Below are positions 10,466 to 22,304 of a DNA stretch of 64,000 nt, piece by piece. Each line of letters begins with the position of its first letter. Position 1 is the first letter of the stretch. This DNA is from Gyrodactylus bullatarudis (taxonomy: Eukaryota > Platyhelminthes > Monogenea > Gyrodactylidea > Gyrodactylidae). Location: NCBI GenBank assembly GCA_012064415.1, contig SSNU01001268.1:186001-250000 (forward strand). Reading direction: 5' to 3'. The notes beneath the pieces are model-generated. The model was given only the letters and a program-made list of their open reading frames with translations, was not told where the DNA came from and made no database searches. The translations under genes were made by a program, and so were the position numbers.

Positions 10466-12759
10466 AGTTAGAAAACCTAACGGGGCGCGAGAGCATATAG
10501 AAGTAATCGTCTTCTTGAAGAAAATATTTAGATTAATTCAGTAATCTAATAAACTCAATTAATTACTCGACTTTTGGACCTCAGTGAATAAAAATTTCGT
10601 GCTTAAATTATTCCTTAAAATATAGAGTTCTATATTCCATTTTATCTCGAGTATTAAAGTCTTTGCCGAAACTTTAGTTTTATTCAGAAAAAAGTATTAC
10701 TTTTTTGATTTAGAGCGAAATGAAAAATCTATCTAATGATTCATTTCCTCTTTATCAAGTCTATAGCAATTGAGAGAAGGGCTGAAGAAAGATACACAAT
10801 TCATTCATAAAGTATATTTTATCAAACAATATAAAAATGGTTGGATATTTTGGAAAATTTGCGGTATTTTTTTCTTCTAAAAATATATAATTTAGAAAGA
10901 TGATATGAATGACATTTTCTTTTGAATTTGGAAATAAATTTGATTCATTTCACAATAAATCAAGCTTTCTTCCACTTGTAAGGAACATAAATTATTTTTT
11001 TCAAAGAAAGCCATTCTAAATTCAAGTCTATTATTGCTTTTATAAACATTTTTGCATGCTATCATTCATGTCATCAATCTTGTCGCATTATCAAGATAGT
11101 TGTTTAAATTGTTACTTTTTACATGCGTTTAATAAAGGGATTGTTTTGATTTCGAAACATTAAAAAGAACAAAATACCAAGGTTGAGCATTAATTTTTTT
11201 CAAAATTCAAAGAATAAGAATGCAGAGTCCATAACGTGAAAAAGTATTACAGATTTACTTTCACAATAACTGACAATAACTCATTCAAAACTCAGAAAAT
11301 CATAATTTCGAATACTGAAAAACTCATTTTACAAGTGAAGTAAACAATGAAATTAAATCAACTTTGAAAAGTAAATTAAGCCCTATTCCGCATAAAACAA
11401 GTTGAATTTGAAATCTCTTTACACCAATCAACTTCTAGATGCCAGAAAAATGATAATATGACTATGTAAAATACAAAATAGATTACGAATTTCCAATTCA
11501 ATACATTTAAGATTTAAAGCTATTTTTTCTGATTCATATTCTAGTAATTATATCAGTCAATTCTTTTTATTTTAAGTAGAATTATGTGGGTTCAAACAGG
11601 ATATTTTCCAGATTGAAAAGCCCATTAAATTAATTTAAAAAATAATTACGTGTCCTGATCAAGATATATTCCCACAAAGATTTAGTTATTTTGCAATACA
11701 TATTCAAGCTCATCATTGTAGCCTGAATATACTCTTGCGTGTGAATACATATCTTAAGAACAAAAGCGGTGCTCTACTCAGAGTCACATTAATATGAAAA
11801 TCTCAATATTTTAATCGGAACTTCAAGAATGATGAGTCATAGGATAGTAAGTTTTTTTTCTTCAACCATGATTATAATCATGGGAAGATAAGTTGAATTT
11901 CTAAAGATGTAGAATCTGGTGAAAATTTATCACTGATAACCCTAAGATGATTTGTAACTGGTAAGTTACAGTAAGATGTAATTGCATCGATTCAAAGAGT
12001 TAAGTCATTCAAAAACTCTCATTTTCTTAAATCATTAATTTATTTTTTATTTATAAATTCATCAATAGAAAATATTTATATATTTGTCTACTAAAGCATA
12101 ATAAACTTGAATTTCAACAAAATCACCTGTTCCAATAAAAATCATTTGAAGACAAGGTTTCTGGCATTCAGGAATATTTTTATTATCACTTCTTTCGATC
12201 TAATGCTTAACACCTTCAGATATGATTTTATAGTTTATTCTATACATAAAACTTTTGAGTTTAAAACTTTGATGACCATAACCTTGAACACTCGATATCT
12301 CTTTTATGTATAAGATTTCGAAATTCAAAAAATTGAAATTTCACAAACTTTTTTGAGGCTCTATAAAGATATTTTATGTACTGTCATATCTATATGCAAA
12401 ACTCAATAATTCTGTCTGTCTCTGAAGTAAAAGCTCCTTTATAAGCATGAATTTTATTTGCTGTACAATTCAGATGAATGGAGCTGTTACATTTCATAAC
12501 CCAACGGAGAATATTTATTTATCAACTAATTTAGTTGAAATCCTCTTACCGAAAAGCCATTATTTTTACAGAACGCATCAACGACTATTTTTGAATAGCA
12601 ATATTTATAAATTGTTTATTTATTTTCTTCACTTTGAATAAAACGAATTATGAGTAGCGTGAAGGTTTCTGAAGAAGAAATAGTGCATTCGAAATGTCTG
12701 GAAGACCTATGGCCAAGAATACATACTTTTACATATTTGAAGTAAGATTTGATGAGAAA

Positions 12760-13190
12760 AACTTTGTTGAAATGAAAAAAATTCTGGAAAAATTTGAAAT
12801 TGGCCAAAATGAGGCCATTTTACGAATTTCAAAAATGTCGCTTCATCCAACTTTTTCAACCTTTCGGTTCAAAATTCTCTTCAATTTCGATGATTTAAAG
12901 CTATCAAATGCTGATATTACAGATCAAGATTAAAGGAAGAATTCAAATTTGGCAATAGAGGGAGAGAGAAAATCGTGTTTTTCTGGAAAAAGTTGAACTT
13001 TTCAATTTTGGTGTATTCTCGAAATTTCTAAGATGGCCTAATTTTGGCCAGATTGAATTACATATTTTCATTTCCATGACTCATGGGTTCATTTTATTAT
13101 GGGATTCGAAAAATAAATTTTTTCCTGAAAAGTGTTGAGTTTTTGTCTAAAAAATAGTAAATTCTCTTCTTCTCTTCAATTAGGTTTAAT
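12760..13190. repeat. R2 repeat copy with inverted halves
   Basis: About 12760-12940 is the reverse complement of the 5' part of R2, and 12950-13190 is the 3' part of R2 in plus orientation, ending '...taaattctcttcttctcttcaattaggttt'-like sequence. A 79-codon open frame here (12694-12933) lies within the repeat and is not considered a gene. Confidence 0.6.
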
Positions 13191-13551
13191 GGAAACAATT
13201 AATCTAAAGATCTTTCTTAGTTAATTTACGAAATCTGTCGTTTTTGAAAATATAATTTTAAGATTATAAATCAATTTATAAAATGATCATCTGTCTTGAT
13301 GATTTCATTGGAGACGGTGATCCAAAGAAACTGAGGATATATTCTGATTTTTTTGAATGTCTTATCCAATTTTTGTGAATGAATCTTAGACAAGCTATGG
13401 ATATTGTTGCCATGCTTTTATTGTAATATCACACACAGTGTATTTTTGAGTAGATAGATTGATTCAAAAATGTACTTTTACTCAATTTTATTCATTATCA
13501 TTAGATTACAAGTGTTTAAACTTAATTTTCCCACTTTTAAATTCAAATACA

Positions 13552-13575
13552 ATAATAATAATAATAATAATAATA
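13552..13575. repeat. (AAT)n microsatellite
   Basis: A run of about eight tandem aat units lies in AT-rich intronic sequence. Similar shorter runs occur near 24307 and 4075. Confidence 0.9.
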
Positions 13576-14183
13576 GGGAATTTTATTTCATTATACTGAA
13601 TTATGACATAAATCACTGGCGCCAAGTGAACTAAATTACGTATTAATAGATAGATATCCCGTAGGTGTTAGAATTAACCACTCAAAGATTATTATTATAA
13701 TTTTTCTATAACTTTTTCCTGAGTAGAGAAAATTGTATCCTATACCGATCCGAAGATTGGGATAGAAAAGGTAAAGGAATTCAGAGTTTTATTCCAAATT
13801 CCAGTATAAGTATAATTATCAAATAGGCTAAATCAGTTGGCATTAAGACCTGGTATATGACTATGTTTGAATAACTATTCAAATTTTCTCGAACTATTCC
13901 AAATAAATTTAGTAATTAATTAAGAATTTTTTTAAACTACAAATTGATTGTGAAAGACGACTTCAAGGCAGACATTTCAAGGTCGTGCTAGAAATTTTTT
14001 ACTTCTTAGTAATATCTTATTAACTGTAGCGCAATAAAATTGAATACAATATAAAATTACAAAGGTTAATTATTATCACATATGATCGATTGTATTTTTT
14101 TACCTTGGTACAAAAAAGAAGAACATTGGTTTTATAGAAAAAAGATATGAAATAAAAACAGTTCATGTCTGTAATAAACTCAC

Positions 14184-15330
14184 TCAATTCTCTCGGCTTA
14201 AAGTCATGTATCATATCATCTTCAATGTTGTTACTTCCTTTAGTGAGACAAATTTTCATCTCCTGGCATTGTGATAAGCAGGCAGTTCGTGTTTTATACT
14301 TGTTTAAATTTCCACCACAACCCTTGTAAAGGAATTTACGACAGGATCCTCGGCTACGATTATCCACATAATTTTGGTCAAAATACCACAACTCTTCAGG
14401 TTCTTTATCACATGTATATCCTTGATCTAGGTCTAAGCTGCATATCTCTTGCTTTGAGTAAACACGACCGCCACAAAATTTATGGCATTGCTCTCTAGAG
14501 AGGAAATTATTACCAGATGTTGAAGAGCAATGATGAAATCCAAAACTGCTACAAATTGAAGTTTCCGGATCATAAAACCAACGAGTTGTCGTCTTTTCCT
14601 TGTTTTCTTCATAACATTCGAACATCTTGTGATTCATTTTTGTGTCATCATCAGATTGGTTATAAATAAGGTCATCAGGTAACTGACTACATAATTCTTG
14701 TTGATCTAAAATTTTAATGATCAAATAAACATTACTGTCTGAGATAAGCTGAAAGGTATTTTTTGAAAGGCATGTCTCCTGACATTCTTCGACACTCCTG
14801 AACATGTTTTGACCTAGGCCGCATCCAAAATACATGTACCAGTCACATGATCTTGTAACTTTGTTGAAATATACCCATCTTATGGGTTGTTTGGAATTTT
14901 CAGATGGGCAATTACTAAGGCCTATCATAGGAGGACTTGAACATTTTTCATATTCAGCTAGAGAATATTAAGATGAAAAATCTTACTTAAATTGTTCAAG
15001 CAACGAGAATTACATTCTTCTTCACTGTAAAATGAATTACTGCCTTCAAGACACTCTGTGACCTTTTCACATTTTTTACTCATAAAGTTGAAATACCAAT
15101 TGGATTCTTGCTTCCCAGGAGAACATTCCTTTAATATAGGTTCGAGTGAACATATTGATAAACCGAAATTTTGAATACCAAGTGCATTCAATGGTAAGGA
15201 GTCGAGAAGTAAAGAATTTAAATAATCGGTTTTGTGTAAAAAATCAAAGCCATTAACGATATAATTCAAAGAGCTTATAGATAAGACCTGAAATTGTATA
15301 AGTGAAGCTTACGATATTCAAGAAGTACAT
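14184..15330 (-). CDS. Multi-Kunitz secreted protein, exons 1-4 (four Kunitz domains)
   Basis: This is the 5' part of a minus-strand gene encoding at least six Kunitz-type domains, probably a secreted serine-protease-inhibitor-like protein. Proposed exons are 15330-15313, 15287-14987, 14957-14736 and 14705-14184, separated by introns of only 25, 29 and 30 nt. The start at 15330 gives MYFLNI, then VLSISS, a short hydrophobic leader suited to a signal peptide. Domain 1 is in exon 2 (CSLEP...SRC). Domain 2 is in exon 3 (WVYFNKVTRSC, YFGCG, EECQETC). Domains 3 and 4 are in exon 4 (RWFYDPETSIC...HKFC, then FLYKGCGGNLNKYKTRTACLSQC, the most canonical). Every domain-bounding intron is phase 1, so whole domains can be duplicated or lost. 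Domain 1 has a shortened C3-C4 interval. The 30-nt intron is also in frame, so its retention would add ten residues. Confidence 0.82.
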
Positions 15331-15478
15331 TAAGCTGGTTTCATCAGGTTCAAAATTTATTTTAAATTACCACACAAGTAATCAGCTAAACAGTTGAAAT
15401 TCAGTGCAATCATGGAAATATTTGTTTGCTTAAGTGTACCATTCAAAAATTTTGATATTTTCCAAATTGGAAATTCCA
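15331..15478. promoter_or_regulatory. Candidate bidirectional promoter, Kunitz gene / FIS1
   Basis: Only 148 bp separate the proposed start codons of the divergent Kunitz gene (15330, minus) and FIS1 (15479, plus). Both 5' UTRs and promoters must lie within it or overlap the neighbouring gene. I see no clear TATA box, only AT-rich sequence. Confidence 0.45.
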
Positions 15479-16022
15479 ATGGAGTTTTTAGATAGTCGCA
15501 ACCCTCCGCAGTCCACCTACGTAAAATCTGATTATCTCATACATTCAGGAATCAAGACATAAATACCAAAAGTCTCTTGAACAAGGAGATTCTAACATTG
15601 ATCCGGCTTTTGCATATGGATTGAGTTTAGTCCAAACAAGAGATAATAACTGTCTTAAAATCGCTATCGATATTTTCTCCTGTATGTCATTTTTTAATCT
15701 CTTAGCTATCTTTCAAAAAACTGAGGAAAATAATGTAAAAAGAGACTGCTTATTCTATTTAGCAGTGGCATATGCCAAGCTTTCAGTAAGTTTTCGAATA
15801 ATAGCTCCCCATAATCATCCTTAGAATTTCAAAGAAGCCCTCGAAAGTTGTGACAATGCTTTGAAAGTTGAACCGGATAATGATCAGTTTAAAAAACTAA
15901 GAGACGAAATTCAAAAACGATGTAATCGAGCTGGTGCAATTGGCTTTGGAATTTTAGGAACTGGAGCTGCCGTAGTTGTCGGTTCGCTTATCGCTATTGG
16001 TGTATCTCTTGCCAAACGCTAG
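15479..16022 (+). CDS. FIS1: Mitochondrial fission 1 protein
   Basis: This encodes a FIS1 orthologue, the tail-anchored outer mitochondrial and peroxisomal membrane adaptor for fission. Four exons are proposed: 15479-15520, 15549-15681, 15706-15785 and 15825-16022, with introns of 28, 24 and 39 nt. The product is 150 residues, against about 150 in other animals. The TPR-like bundle is recognisable: AFAYGLSLVQTRD, then RDCLFYLAVAYAKLSNFKEALESCDNALKVEP, then NDQFKKLRDEI. The C-terminus is a glycine-rich hydrophobic anchor (GFGILGTGAAVVVGSLIAIGVSLA) followed by the basic KR tail. Reading through the 24-nt intron stays in frame but inserts eight residues (MSFFNLLA region) absent from the family, so I removed it. 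The first exon (MEFLDSRN...) is the least certain part. Confidence 0.88.
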
Positions 16023-17471
16023 AAAAATAATTTCCTATACTTTCAAATATTCTCAATCCTAGCTGTTACAGAACAAGATTTTATTGACAAAACGATTCAG
16101 AGTTTAATTTTCTTCAAATAATACTCGTGACCAAATAAAAACGAATTATATTGGCACAATTAAAATATCCGTCTATTTACATTTTTTTACACTCTAATAT
16201 ATAAATTTTTCAATAACCAAATAACTGTACTTCCAAGTTTGACGTTCATTTTTTATGGCTGAGTTTCTTAGTCTGAGAGCACGCTACATGAGCTACGTTG
16301 TATGATAAGAATCAATCCCATCTTAATGCTCTCAAATTACATAGGTTCTGAATCAAAAAATACTCCCTTTTGTAGATAAGATGAATTTTTTAATTCTCTC
16401 TTCTCTACTATACTGATAGAAAATTCAATCTAAATAAAGAATTCAATAATATCAAGCTCTAAAATGTTCCCACAGTTAAAAATAAAGAATTTACTGATTC
16501 AAAAGTTAGAACTAGATCAGCATATGTAAGCGGAACGGAGATTTTCGTACTGTCTAATTTACGAGAAGTTCTCGTCGAGAACTAGAAATTCTATTTGTCT
16601 TTTTTCTATATGTAACTACATATAATTAATCTTGCGTTATCAAGATTAGAGTGTTTAGCATAGGTTTGAATTATACTTGTTGTTGAGGACTTGAGGTGTT
16701 CGAATATACGCAAACTGTATGTATCTTGTAAAAGAATTCTATGCTTTGTATGTTGTTTATCTTGTTACCCATGTGGCAAGTATGGTTCGTCCAGCTTAAC
16801 CCTCTCGCATCTTTGTGTATACAGCACATTTACAGGAATTAAAATTGAGCAGAAAAAAACTATTCCATTTATGCCTTATTATTTTTCAAGAATTTTATCA
16901 GAATTGAAAAAAAATTTTTTCAAAGTTCTCAAAAACTGGTCTTCATCTTGGTAGATTAAATAAAGTCTCAGTCCAATATGTCTACTTTTCTTACTTGCCC
17001 AATACCTGTAACGTAGTCCAAAACAATATTTATTGAAGATTGATTGAAATGGTGAATATGAAATTTATATACTGTGTGTGTAATAATATTAGAGTGGCAT
17101 GTTTAATAGCCAACCAATCAGAGAAGAGTGTAGAGTCTACAGTGTAGACTAAATGAAAAAATTCAAATCGAAAAATTCAAATTGTTCAATTTCTAACCGT
17201 AATGACGAATTTCTGTGAATTCCTGCAGGTGAATTCGAAATCTTCGTCTAATTTTGATCCTGAATATCAATATTTAACTGCTTCAAATCTTTGAAATCGA
17301 TAAAAATTTTGGATTTGAAAGTTGAAAAAGTGGAAATTTGAAACATTTCCGAAATTCAAAAAAGGGCTCAATTTTGGTCAGATTAAATTATTTTCGGAAA
17401 TTTTCTTTGTATTCAGAACTAATCAGCTCATTTTATAGTGGAATCCAAAAAATAAATTTTTTCCTGACTTT
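16023..17471. other. AT-rich intergenic region with an R2 repeat copy
   Basis: AT-rich sequence follows FIS1; an 'aataaaaa' near 16135 may be its polyadenylation region. From about 17150 the sequence is R2 repeat, ending at '...ttttcctgactttc' where the 1.2-kb palindrome is inserted. No gene is supported. Confidence 0.5.
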
Positions 17472-18680
17472 CTTTTTCAGGTCTAGTTCGTAGAATGAAG
17501 AAGTCAATTTTATATTTTTTCATTTTGTATTTGTAAAACTCAATTGTCTATTTAGTATGTAATTAAGGCTGGAAAAAAAACAAAATTGAATTAACATGAA
17601 TACTTCACACTGTAGATTGATTGGGTTTTTTTTCAATTGTGCACTCGAAAGAGTAATTATAATGACTGTGGAATTTTTTTTAGATCTTTACAATTTTCAA
17701 TTTCGTATTTTTTCAATTCTCTTTCATAAATATGAATAGTCAATTTCGTTCAGTTTACGTGCAAAGTTAAATAGAAATAATAATTACAGAAAATATTTAT
17801 TTTATCAAAAATTATTATCATTAATTAATTATAACTATTCAGTTAAATCTTCCAAATTCATAGCAGGAATATAAAATCACCTATGACAATTATCATTGAT
17901 AACACGGGTAGTGATTTGGAAAAATAAATCTTGATCAGGTTGAACTTTTCTGGAAAAAAATTTTGTGCTGATTTCAGATCTGCTTTCAGAATTTCGCAAT
18001 ATAATATAATGCACCAGCCCACAGTGCAATTGAAAATGAAATAAATTTTGAAGATGTGAGAATTCAGCGTTTAGTTCCATATTCTTTTTTATTGAAATAA
18101 TTCTGAAGTCAAAAGATTGCTAGCAGCTCAGAGATCGGAAATATTGGCTTACCAACGCGATAACGGCAATCCTACCATTCAAGAAGTTAGGCTAAGAAGG
18201 TTAGAACTTATTGCTGAGAATGCAAAAGCATCAATAACAACAGATAAAATTTTTTCGGCAACTTTTTATATCGAAAAATTTATATTCCTGCTATGAATTT
18301 GGAAGATTTAACTGAATAGTTATAATTAATTAATGATAATAATTTTTGATAAAATAAATATTTTCTGTAATTATTATTTCTATTTAACTTTGCACGTAAA
18401 CTGAACGAAATTGACTATTCATATTTATGAAAGAGAATTGAAAAAATACGAAATTGAAAATTGTAAAGATCTAAAAAAAATTCCAGTCATTATAATTACT
18501 CTTTCGAGTGCACAATTGAAAAAAAAACCAATCAATCTACAGTGTGAAGTATTCATGTTAATTCAATTTTGTTTTTTTTCCAGCCTTAATTACATACTAA
18601 ATAGACAATTGAGTTTTACAAATACAAAATGAAAAAATATAAAATTGACTTCTTCATTCTACGAACTAGACCTGAAAAAG
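17472..18680. mobile_element. 1.2-kb element with ~400-bp terminal inverted repeats, inserted in an R2 repeat
   Basis: The left arm (17472-17875, beginning 'ctttttcaggtctagttcg') and the right arm (18279-18680, ending 'cgaactagacctgaaaaag') are near-identical inverted copies about 400 bp long, around a 403-bp unique centre. The flanking R2 repeat stops at 17471 and resumes at about 18681 ('...aaaatattgagttttt', then 'ttcttatcttcatgtcaatt'), so this is an insertion into an older repeat. No clear target-site duplication was found. The centre holds short coding-like stretches on both strands but no intact transposase. Confidence 0.82.
18103..18291 (+). pseudogene. Coding-like fragment in the centre of the palindromic element
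   Basis: One frame encodes EVKRLLAAQRSEILAYQR, then DNGNPTIQEVRLRRLELIAENAKASITTDK, then runs into the right inverted-repeat arm and stops. The Lys/Arg/Glu-rich helical composition and higher GC suggest former protein-coding sequence, either captured host exon or transposase residue. I do not recognise the family. There is no plausible start codon. Confidence 0.3.
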
Positions 18681-18907
18681 GTATAGATAAAAATATTGAG
18701 TTTTTAGCAAAAATAGGAAATTCTTATCTTCATGTCAATTAGGTTTATAAGGCTTTATATAACTCTATTATTTTTACAAAAAATTAAAGCAAAACTGATG
18801 TTAAAAATATTGCCAAGTTTATACTGGAAAAATATCAGTAATATGATGAAATGTTTTTGAAAAAATAGCGTGAAATGATAATGTTTCAGTAAATTTTCAT
18901 AATTAAT

Positions 18908-19075
18908 CATACTGTAAGTGTCAGGATATATTGGTCTATTATACTGTTTCTGAAATTATTTCATCTATTGATACTGATGAAGAAAATTTAAAAAATAATG
19001 ATACTGTAAGTGTAAAAGACATCGGTCTATTATGTTGTAACTGAAATAAATGAAAAACTGATACTGCAAGTGTAA
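18908..19075 (+). repeat. Degenerate tandem repeat (unit with 'atactgtaagtgt')
   Basis: Three degenerate units are seen, marked by 'catactgtaagtgt' (18908), 'gatactgtaagtgt' (about 18999) and 'gatactgcaagtgt' (about 19060). The first two also share 'ggtctattat'. The spacing is about 90 and 60 bp. Confidence 0.55.
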
Positions 19076-20539
19076 ATTTCCCTAATTTTTATCTAATAAA
19101 GGACTTGGCCCAGCTCTAAAGAATTCATACCCCATAAGCAATTACTAAATTTTCCATTTCTCTTTACATTTCTATTTACTTATTGGTAAATTACCACTGG
19201 TAATCGAAGTAGGTGTTGTTTCTCTCTTATAAAGAATGATAATAGAACTCTTTGATTTGAATCATCGTTTTTGTACATTATAGCGACAGGCTAATGGCTC
19301 AATGACCAGTATTCTGAAATGTTTCAAATTTTTGTGGCTAATAAGGAGAATTTCAAACGACGAGATCCAGTAGACCTATTTAATAAGTACTTATTGACCG
19401 AGAAGATTCATTTAGCAAAAAATATGCCATTATTTTTCAATTTTAAACTGTAAAGAAAAATAGCATTTCATTGATATGAGAGCTTAGAATGAACCAAAAT
19501 ATACACATCTGCTAAAGACCTCCTGTAGCATTCTGTAAAATTAGAAATAAATTGTAAAATATGTTTTCATTTATATTGTTTGCAATCGTTAGGTATCTAA
19601 ATTTATGATCTGGATCCAAAGTTTCGTCATATACAGTGTATATTATACACAAGTTTTGTGGTTATCAAATATTTAGATATAATTATATCATACAAGCAAC
19701 TGAGAAAATAAATTTGATAATTTCTGTAATTAGGAATGAAGCTCTGCGTCTTGAATTGTAAATTTCACTTTATTTAAATTTAACTGTAACTTTTTCTTTA
19801 TAAAAAGATACATTCTATAAATTACATCATCAATTTTCGTAATTAAAATTTGAAATTTGATGAGTATTTTTTCTAGTCGAAAAATGGACGATTTTCAATG
19901 CAAGGGTTGGTTAACAACTATGAAATTTATTTTACGCTTTATGCGTAATTTAACTGACAATCTATTTGGAGATCGAATGAATTCAAAAATATTTGCGATT
20001 TTATGAAGCCAATTTACGTATGGTCAGTAATTTTTTTGTCATAGGGATGCCTTACGTCGATAAAATTTCATTTTTTTTCTAACGAAAAAATACATATTTT
20101 TCCCTTCATTCAGGGAAATAGCAAGACTCTGAAAATGCAATGTATAGTTGACTGAATCAGGTGTTTAAATTTACTTTATCAGATCTTGAAAATTTCACAT
20201 AACTTGGTCCCCCAATAGAGAAACCATGACTAAGAAAACTTACCGCAAGGGATTAGTTTTCTTGTCATGGATGCTTTAAATATTAAATTCTCATCTTCAT
20301 CAACTAGCTTTATGTATTTAATAATTATTTTGCATTTGATTTCAAAATCGGGGTAAATACAAAAACAATAGGTGTCAGATGAAGTATTGATATCTGGGGT
20401 AGAAAAGTATTCATATAGAATGGGATATACCATTATATATGGTCAAATACAATAGGTCAATCGGACATTTCATCTGTAATGATACCTATTTTATACATAT
20501 TTTTTTCCAAGCTCAATGAGTCAATTCAAAATGGCAATT

Positions 20540-21232
20540 TAATATGAAGATGAGAGTTATCGTTTTGAAAAAATTCTCAAATTTTTCATCAAGTAATAGA
20601 ACTTGTACTGGATCATGAGGCCCACTTTCATGATATAAAGAAAAAAGTTTTGTAAAAATCAATTTCTGAGGAAATTATGGCTTAAATCTAGAAATAGTGC
20701 CAAATTCTTATTTTTTAAGCTTTAAGCTGAAAGTTTCTGTCGAAATCGAAGTGAGAGAAGGATCAAAAGTTGACTTTAAGGATCACAATAAGACAAGAAA
20801 CCTGACAATCACCATAAAACTTTAGAAAAATTCGACAGTTTTCATGGATTTCGAATTATCGATTTTCAAGTAAGGAAAATGGTCAATAAAATTTAATTTT
20901 CCCAGGATGATGGGCGGATTTTCAAAATCTTATTCAGTATATTTGATTTCTTTGTCTAATCTTGATCCTAAAAATCTAATTTTGATCCCTCTCTCACTTG
21001 GAGATCGACAAAATTTTCCAGCTTAAAGTTTAAAAAATGGCGCTAATTCAAGATTTGAAATATGCCATACTTTCCTCGGGAATTGATTTTTAAAATTTTT
21101 TTTCTTTATATCGTGAAAGAGGCCCTTATGATCTTGATTCCAAAAAAATCTAGATCAAGTTCGATTTCTTGATGAAAAAATTGAGAATTTTGTCAAAACC
21201 ATAAATTCTTATCTTTATATGAATTAGCTTCA
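20540..21232. repeat. Full-length foldback repeat R1
   Basis: The left arm (about 20545-20830) and the right arm (about 20960-21230) are imperfect inverted copies around a centre near 20890. For example, 'aaggatcaaaagttgacttt' on the left mirrors 'aattttgatccctctctcac' on the right, and 'gaggcccactttcatgatat' mirrors 'tatcgtgaaagaggccc'. Other copies or fragments occur near 1150-1640, 6470-6690, 25305-25390, 29600-30150, 36560-36900, 61560-61870 and 62500-62640. There is no coding capacity, so it behaves like a non-autonomous foldback or MITE family. Confidence 0.7.
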
Positions 21233-21529
21233 GAATAAAATTAACTCTTGTGAGATTGAAGGTAAAGATTAATTAGCTAAACAATTGTAATTATCAGTGC
21301 CATAAGGCTTAAAAAATTACTGCGAAATTAACGTGGAATAAAAAGAATTTTTTTCTAATCAGAACCAACAGTGTTGATTCAACACCCAATGTTGTGTAAT
21401 TACTAGTTAGTAATTATAGCTATAGCCTTATATAAATTATAAAAAAAGATACCTAACCAATAGAAATAGAGAAAAATGTTTTTATTCTTCTTATTAAGTA
21501 GAAATGTCTAACAAACACTCTTGATAACA

Positions 21530-21923
21530 ATGGAGAATTTTGACTCATCACCAAAGGGGAAAGCGTCATCTAACCAAAATGACTACGCTTTGGACATTAT
21601 ATTCCAAACTGGTAATAATGATGATTTAATTTTGTTCTATATTTATAGATGAAAATAACCAAAGAATCAATGTTAAACTGGATACTTTCTTCCCACAGTT
21701 CACCTCGACCCCAATTTACTACGATTCGAATGAAGATTCCCATGACCTTGAGGAGATATCAAGATACAAGAAGAAAAATCGAATTACAAGGACAGGTTAC
21801 AAGTATTTACAACATCTTTTAACAGCATCAACACCAAGTAACAGCATTAAAGAATTGTTAGGAATAAGTAGTTCAACCCTAGCTAGATACAAAAAAAAGA
21901 TTCGTCAAGATTCTTCGACTTAA
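21530..21923 (+). CDS. Small two-exon protein with helix-turn-helix-like C-terminus
   Basis: Exon 1 is 21530-21611 and exon 2 is 21649-21923, joined across a 37-nt intron (gtaataatg...ttatag). The product is 118 residues and starts MENFDSSPKGK. The N-terminal half is acidic and polar. The C-terminal part is basic (RYKKKNRITRTGYKYLQHLL), then SNSIKELLGISSSTLARYKKKI, which looks like a helix-turn-helix where a recognition helix follows ISSSTLARYKK. It may be a DNA-binding protein or a domesticated transposase or recombinase fragment. I do not recognise the family. It lies 380 bp upstream of the TRP channel gene on the same strand. Its GC is higher than the flanks and the frame is preserved across the splice, which supports a real gene. 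Confidence 0.65.
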
Positions 21924-22304
21924 ACATTTAATTTGCTTATATAGAATAGAAAGATAAAATATATTTTTTTCTCAATAACACTTGAATTTTTTTTCAACAC
22001 AACCCCGAGTTATGAGTTATGAAATAAATACACATCTTAGTACTTTCTAGTAAGTACTTTGAAGTAAAATCATAAATTTGTGGTTATAAAAATGCTGCAA
22101 TGTGAAGCTGGAAAAAAATACTCGATTATGATTGGCTAAATTTTTCAAAACTTTTGTGATTGGTTGTGTTACTCTGTTATTTGGGAAGTGTAATCGACCA
22201 TGTGAATGAATTTTTCAAAAAAGGATTTTTTTTCTCAGGAATAGTATTCACAGCAGCTCTGTGAAAGAAAGTGAATTAATCCCGTTCTTTAAAAGTTCGG
22301 TGAA

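Larger units (their letters stand above)
7287..14183. other. Long repeat-filled intron of the multi-Kunitz gene
   Basis: This is the inferred 6.9-kb intron between Kunitz exons 4 and 5. It contains an R3 repeat (about 8330-8465), R2 repeats (about 9228-9502 and 12760-13190), a hammerhead-ribozyme inverted-repeat element (10085-10465) and an (aat)n microsatellite near 13552-13575. I saw no further Kunitz exon, but a short one could be missed. Confidence 0.55.
18681..21529. other. Intergenic region with tandem and R1 repeats; no gene recognised
   Basis: This holds the remaining R2 fragment (to about 18750), a short tandem array near 18908-19075, and the full R1 foldback repeat at about 20540-21232. 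No reading frame resembles a known protein. Confidence 0.45.

Noticed and set aside
12694..12933. 79-codon plus-strand open frame (MSGRPMAKNTYF...)
   Set aside because: Most of it is the reverse complement of the R2 dispersed repeat. Equivalent sequence in other copies is not open.
16691..16954. 87-codon plus-strand frame with several cysteines
   Set aside because: AT-driven composition, no recognisable domain, no splice or start context, and it runs into homopolymer A/T sequence.
17877..18080. 67-codon minus-strand frame in the centre of the 1.2-kb palindrome
   Set aside because: Slightly coding-like but no family and no gene structure. Kept only as part of the mobile element.
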